From positions 1 through 22,273 of the forward strand of contig CAIXIZ010000429.1 of NCBI GenBank assembly GCA_903919625.1: a stretch of 22,273 nucleotides of DNA. The letters are read 5' to 3'. This stretch comes from an uncultured Verrucomicrobiota bacterium. Its GTDB lineage: Bacteria > Verrucomicrobiota > Verrucomicrobiia > Opitutales > Opitutaceae. The stretch's first letter is position 1, and each line of letters starts with the position of its first letter. Shown here in pieces: positions 20,527 to 22,273 of this stretch. The notes below the pieces were generated by a model that did not search any database, was not told where the DNA came from, and saw only the letters and a list, made by a program, of their open reading frames with translations. Made by a program: the position numbers and the translations under genes.

Positions 20527-22273
20527 TCAGGAAGTCGCGGCTGGCGGCGGCTCCATCGGCGGGGTGGAATTGGCCTCGATTTCCTCGGCGCTTTCGATGA
20601 CCCGGGCGATGCTCAGGAGTTTGTCGCCCTCCGCGAGGGTCAGGAGCTTCACGCCTTTGCCGCCGCGGTTCACCTCGCGGATGGTGTTGACCGGGCAGCG
20701 CACGCTCTGGCCTTTGGCGGTGAGCAGCATGATCTCGTCGGTGTCCTTCACGCTCAGGGCGCCCGCGAGGTTGACCGAGCCGTCTTCGGGCAGGGTGATC
20801 GCCCAGACACCGCTGCCGCCACGGTTGATGAGGCGATAGTCCTCGAAGCGCGTGCGGACCCCGAGGCCGGCCTCGCTGGCGACGAGGAACTTGGCCGTGT
20901 GGTCCACGACCTCGATCACGTCAAGGTGGTCGCTCTCCAGCTTGAACCGCATGCCGGTGACGCCGCCCGTCGCGCGGCCGGTGTCGCGGAAGAGGATCTC
21001 GTTGGTCTCGGCATCGCGCTCACGGAAGCGGACGGCGAGGCCCTGGTGGGAGACGAGGATGATTTCGTCGCTGCCGGTCGTCAGCACCGTGCCAATGACC
21101 GCGTCGCCCTCGGCCAGGTTGATCCCGATGAGGCCGCCGTCCCGGGTGCAGTTGGCGTAGTCGGAGAGAGCGCTCTTTTTGATGATGCCGCGCCTGGTCG
21201 CCATGACAAGGAAGCGGTCGGGCGCAAAGTCCTTCACGCACAGCATGGCGGCGATTTTCTCGCCCTCGGCGAGGCGGAGAAACGACGAGATGGACTTGCC
21301 CTTGGCGGTGCGGGTGCCCTCGGGGACATCGTAGACCTTCTTCGCATGGCACTGGCCGATGCTGGTCAGAAACAGGATGTAATCGTGCGTGCTGGCGGTG
21401 AAGAGGTGCTCGACGAAGTCCTCGTCATAGGTCTCGGCCCCGATGACGCCCTTGCCGCCGCGTTTCTGCGAACGGTAGTCGGCGACGCGGGTGCGCTTGA
21501 TGAAACCGAGGTGCGAGACGGTCATGACACATCCCTCATTCGGGACGACATCCTCCATGCGAAACTCGCCGGCGGCGCCGATGATCTCGGTGCGGCGCGG
21601 GGAGGAATATTTTTCCTTCATGGCCAGCAGCTCCGTTTTAATGAGGGCCATGAGGATGGTTTCGGACTCGAGGATCGCGCGCAGCTCGAGGATGACTTTT
21701 TCCAGCTCGAGATACTCGGCCTCAATCTTGCCGCGTTCCAGGCCGGTGAGCTGGTAGAGGCGGAGCTCCAGGATGGCGTCGGTCTGGCGGTCGCTGAGCG
21801 GATACTTCGCCATGAGGCGCTGCTTGGCCTCATCCTTGTTGGCGGAGGCGCGGATGATCCGGACGAAATCGTCGAGGTTGTCGAGGGCGATGATGTAGCC
21901 CTCCAGGATGTGGGCACGGGCTTCGGCCTCCCGGAGGCGGAACTTGGTCCGGCGGGTGACGACATCGCGGCGGTGCTCGATGTAACACTCGATCAGCTCC
22001 TTGATGTTCATCTGCTTCGGCCGCTTTTTGTCGAGCGCGAGCAAGGTGACGCCGAACGAGGATTCGAGGGCGGTTTTCTGAAAGAGCTGGTTGATGACGA
22101 CCTTGGACTGCTCGCCCCGTTTCAATTCGATGACGATGCGGGTGTTCTCGTCGGACTCGTCGCGGAGGTCGCGGATGCCGTCGAGCTGCTTCTCGCCGAC
22201 AAGCTCGGCGATGCGGAGGACGAGGGTGTTGCGGTTGACGTTGTAGGGGATCTCGGTGATGACGATCTGCTCC
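20527..22273 (-). CDS. gyrA: DNA gyrase subunit A, C-terminal part (runs off right edge)
   Basis: The A subunit of DNA gyrase, a type II topoisomerase that introduces negative supercoils. The window holds 581 codons, entering at EQIVITEIPYNVNRNTLVLR of the breakage-reunion domain, so the start, the winged-helix region and the catalytic Tyr lie outside. SDRQTDAILELRLYQLTGLE and the coiled-coil helices follow. The C-terminal beta-pinwheel has repeated blades (VMTVSHLGFIKRT, FLVMATRRGIIKK, IILVSHQGLAVRF, IMLLTAKGQSVRC). QKRGGKG matches the GyrA box, which favours gyrase over ParC. The end, AEEIEANSTPPMEPPPAATS, is not strongly acidic. The gene converges on the kinase remnant with no intergenic base between the two stop codons. 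Confidence 0.94.
   Translation of the reverse strand, partial: EQIVITEIPYNVNRNTLVLRIAELVGEKQLDGIRDLRDESDENTRIVIELKRGEQSKVVINQLFQKTALESSFGVTLLALDKKRPKQMNIKELIECYIEHRRDVVTRRTKFRLREAEARAHILEGYIIALDNLDDFVRIIRASANKDEAKQRLMAKYPLSDRQTDAILELRLYQLTGLERGKIEAEYLELEKVILELRAILESETILMALIKTELLAMKEKYSSPRRTEIIGAAGEFRMEDVVPNEGCVMTVSHLGFIKRTRVADYRSQKRGGKGVIGAETYDEDFVEHLFTASTHDYILFLTSIGQCHAKKVYDVPEGTRTAKGKSISSFLRLAEGEKIAAMLCVKDFAPDRFLVMATRRGIIKKSALSDYANCTRDGGLIGINLAEGDAVIGTVLTTGSDEIILVSHQGLAVRFRERDAETNEILFRDTGRATGGVTGMRFKLESDHLDVIEVVDHTAKFLVASEAGLGVRTRFEDYRLINRGGSGVWAITLPEDGSVNLAGALSVKDTDEIMLLTAKGQSVRCPVNTIREVNRGGKGVKLLTLAEGDKLLSIARVIESAEEIEANSTPPMEPPPAATS

Noticed and set aside
1..22273. CRISPR arrays, tRNA or rRNA genes, complete insertion sequences
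   Set aside because: I saw no regularly spaced repeats, cloverleaf or rRNA-like sequence, or transposase gene; a covariance-model scan would be needed to exclude small RNAs.

Overview
The window is GC-rich bacterial chromosome, roughly two-thirds G+C by eye. It carries housekeeping genes, an envelope-glycan cluster and one small scarred accessory pocket. Gene content (LL-diaminopimelate aminotransferase, a LABN-domain protein beside GT2 and GT83 glycosyltransferases, dnaN and gyrA close together) and the protein flavour suggest a Gram-negative verrucomicrobium, perhaps Opitutaceae. This is inference from memory of the families, not a database result. Almost none of the gene starts has a purine-rich Shine-Dalgarno sequence. 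Tight overlaps (ATGA or GTGA) couple several gene pairs.

Layout. 1-2929 (minus): glutamate synthase large subunit gltB, running off the left edge and broken by one in-frame TAG at 1343-1345. 3024-3424 (minus): a glutaredoxin-like gene with a clear intrinsic terminator. 3530-6949 (minus): a run of GT2 glycosyltransferase, LABN membrane protein, PAP2 phosphatase and GT83 (ArnT-like) transferase. 7111-10812 (plus, divergent): a second GT83, a second PAP2, a UDP-glucuronate 4-epimerase-like enzyme and a small DMT-type membrane protein. Together these two arms look like a lipid A or envelope-glycan remodelling system. A nucleotide sugar would be made by the epimerase, loaded on a polyprenyl phosphate by GT2 plus LABN, perhaps flipped by the DMT protein, and transferred by two GT83 enzymes, each paired with a phosphatase.

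10873-14554 (plus): a solitary RelE-like small protein, phosphatidylserine synthase pssA, the sliding clamp dnaN with an AT-rich leader holding DnaA-box-like 9-mers, and an unrecognised membrane-anchored protein. 14567-17028 (minus): nadB and panC, overlapping. 17116-19715 (plus): dapL and a FGGY-family sugar kinase, overlapping. 20527-22273 (minus): the 3' part of gyrA, running off the right edge.

Between the kinase and gyrA lies a pocket of about 760 bp. It holds a 178-bp MITE-like element with CTAG ends, a toxin-antitoxin pair whose toxin is frameshifted, and a degraded second copy of the kinase 3' end directly abutting the gyrA stop codon. This is the clearest accessory or rearranged DNA in the window. 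I saw no rRNA, tRNA, CRISPR array, riboswitch or complete insertion sequence.
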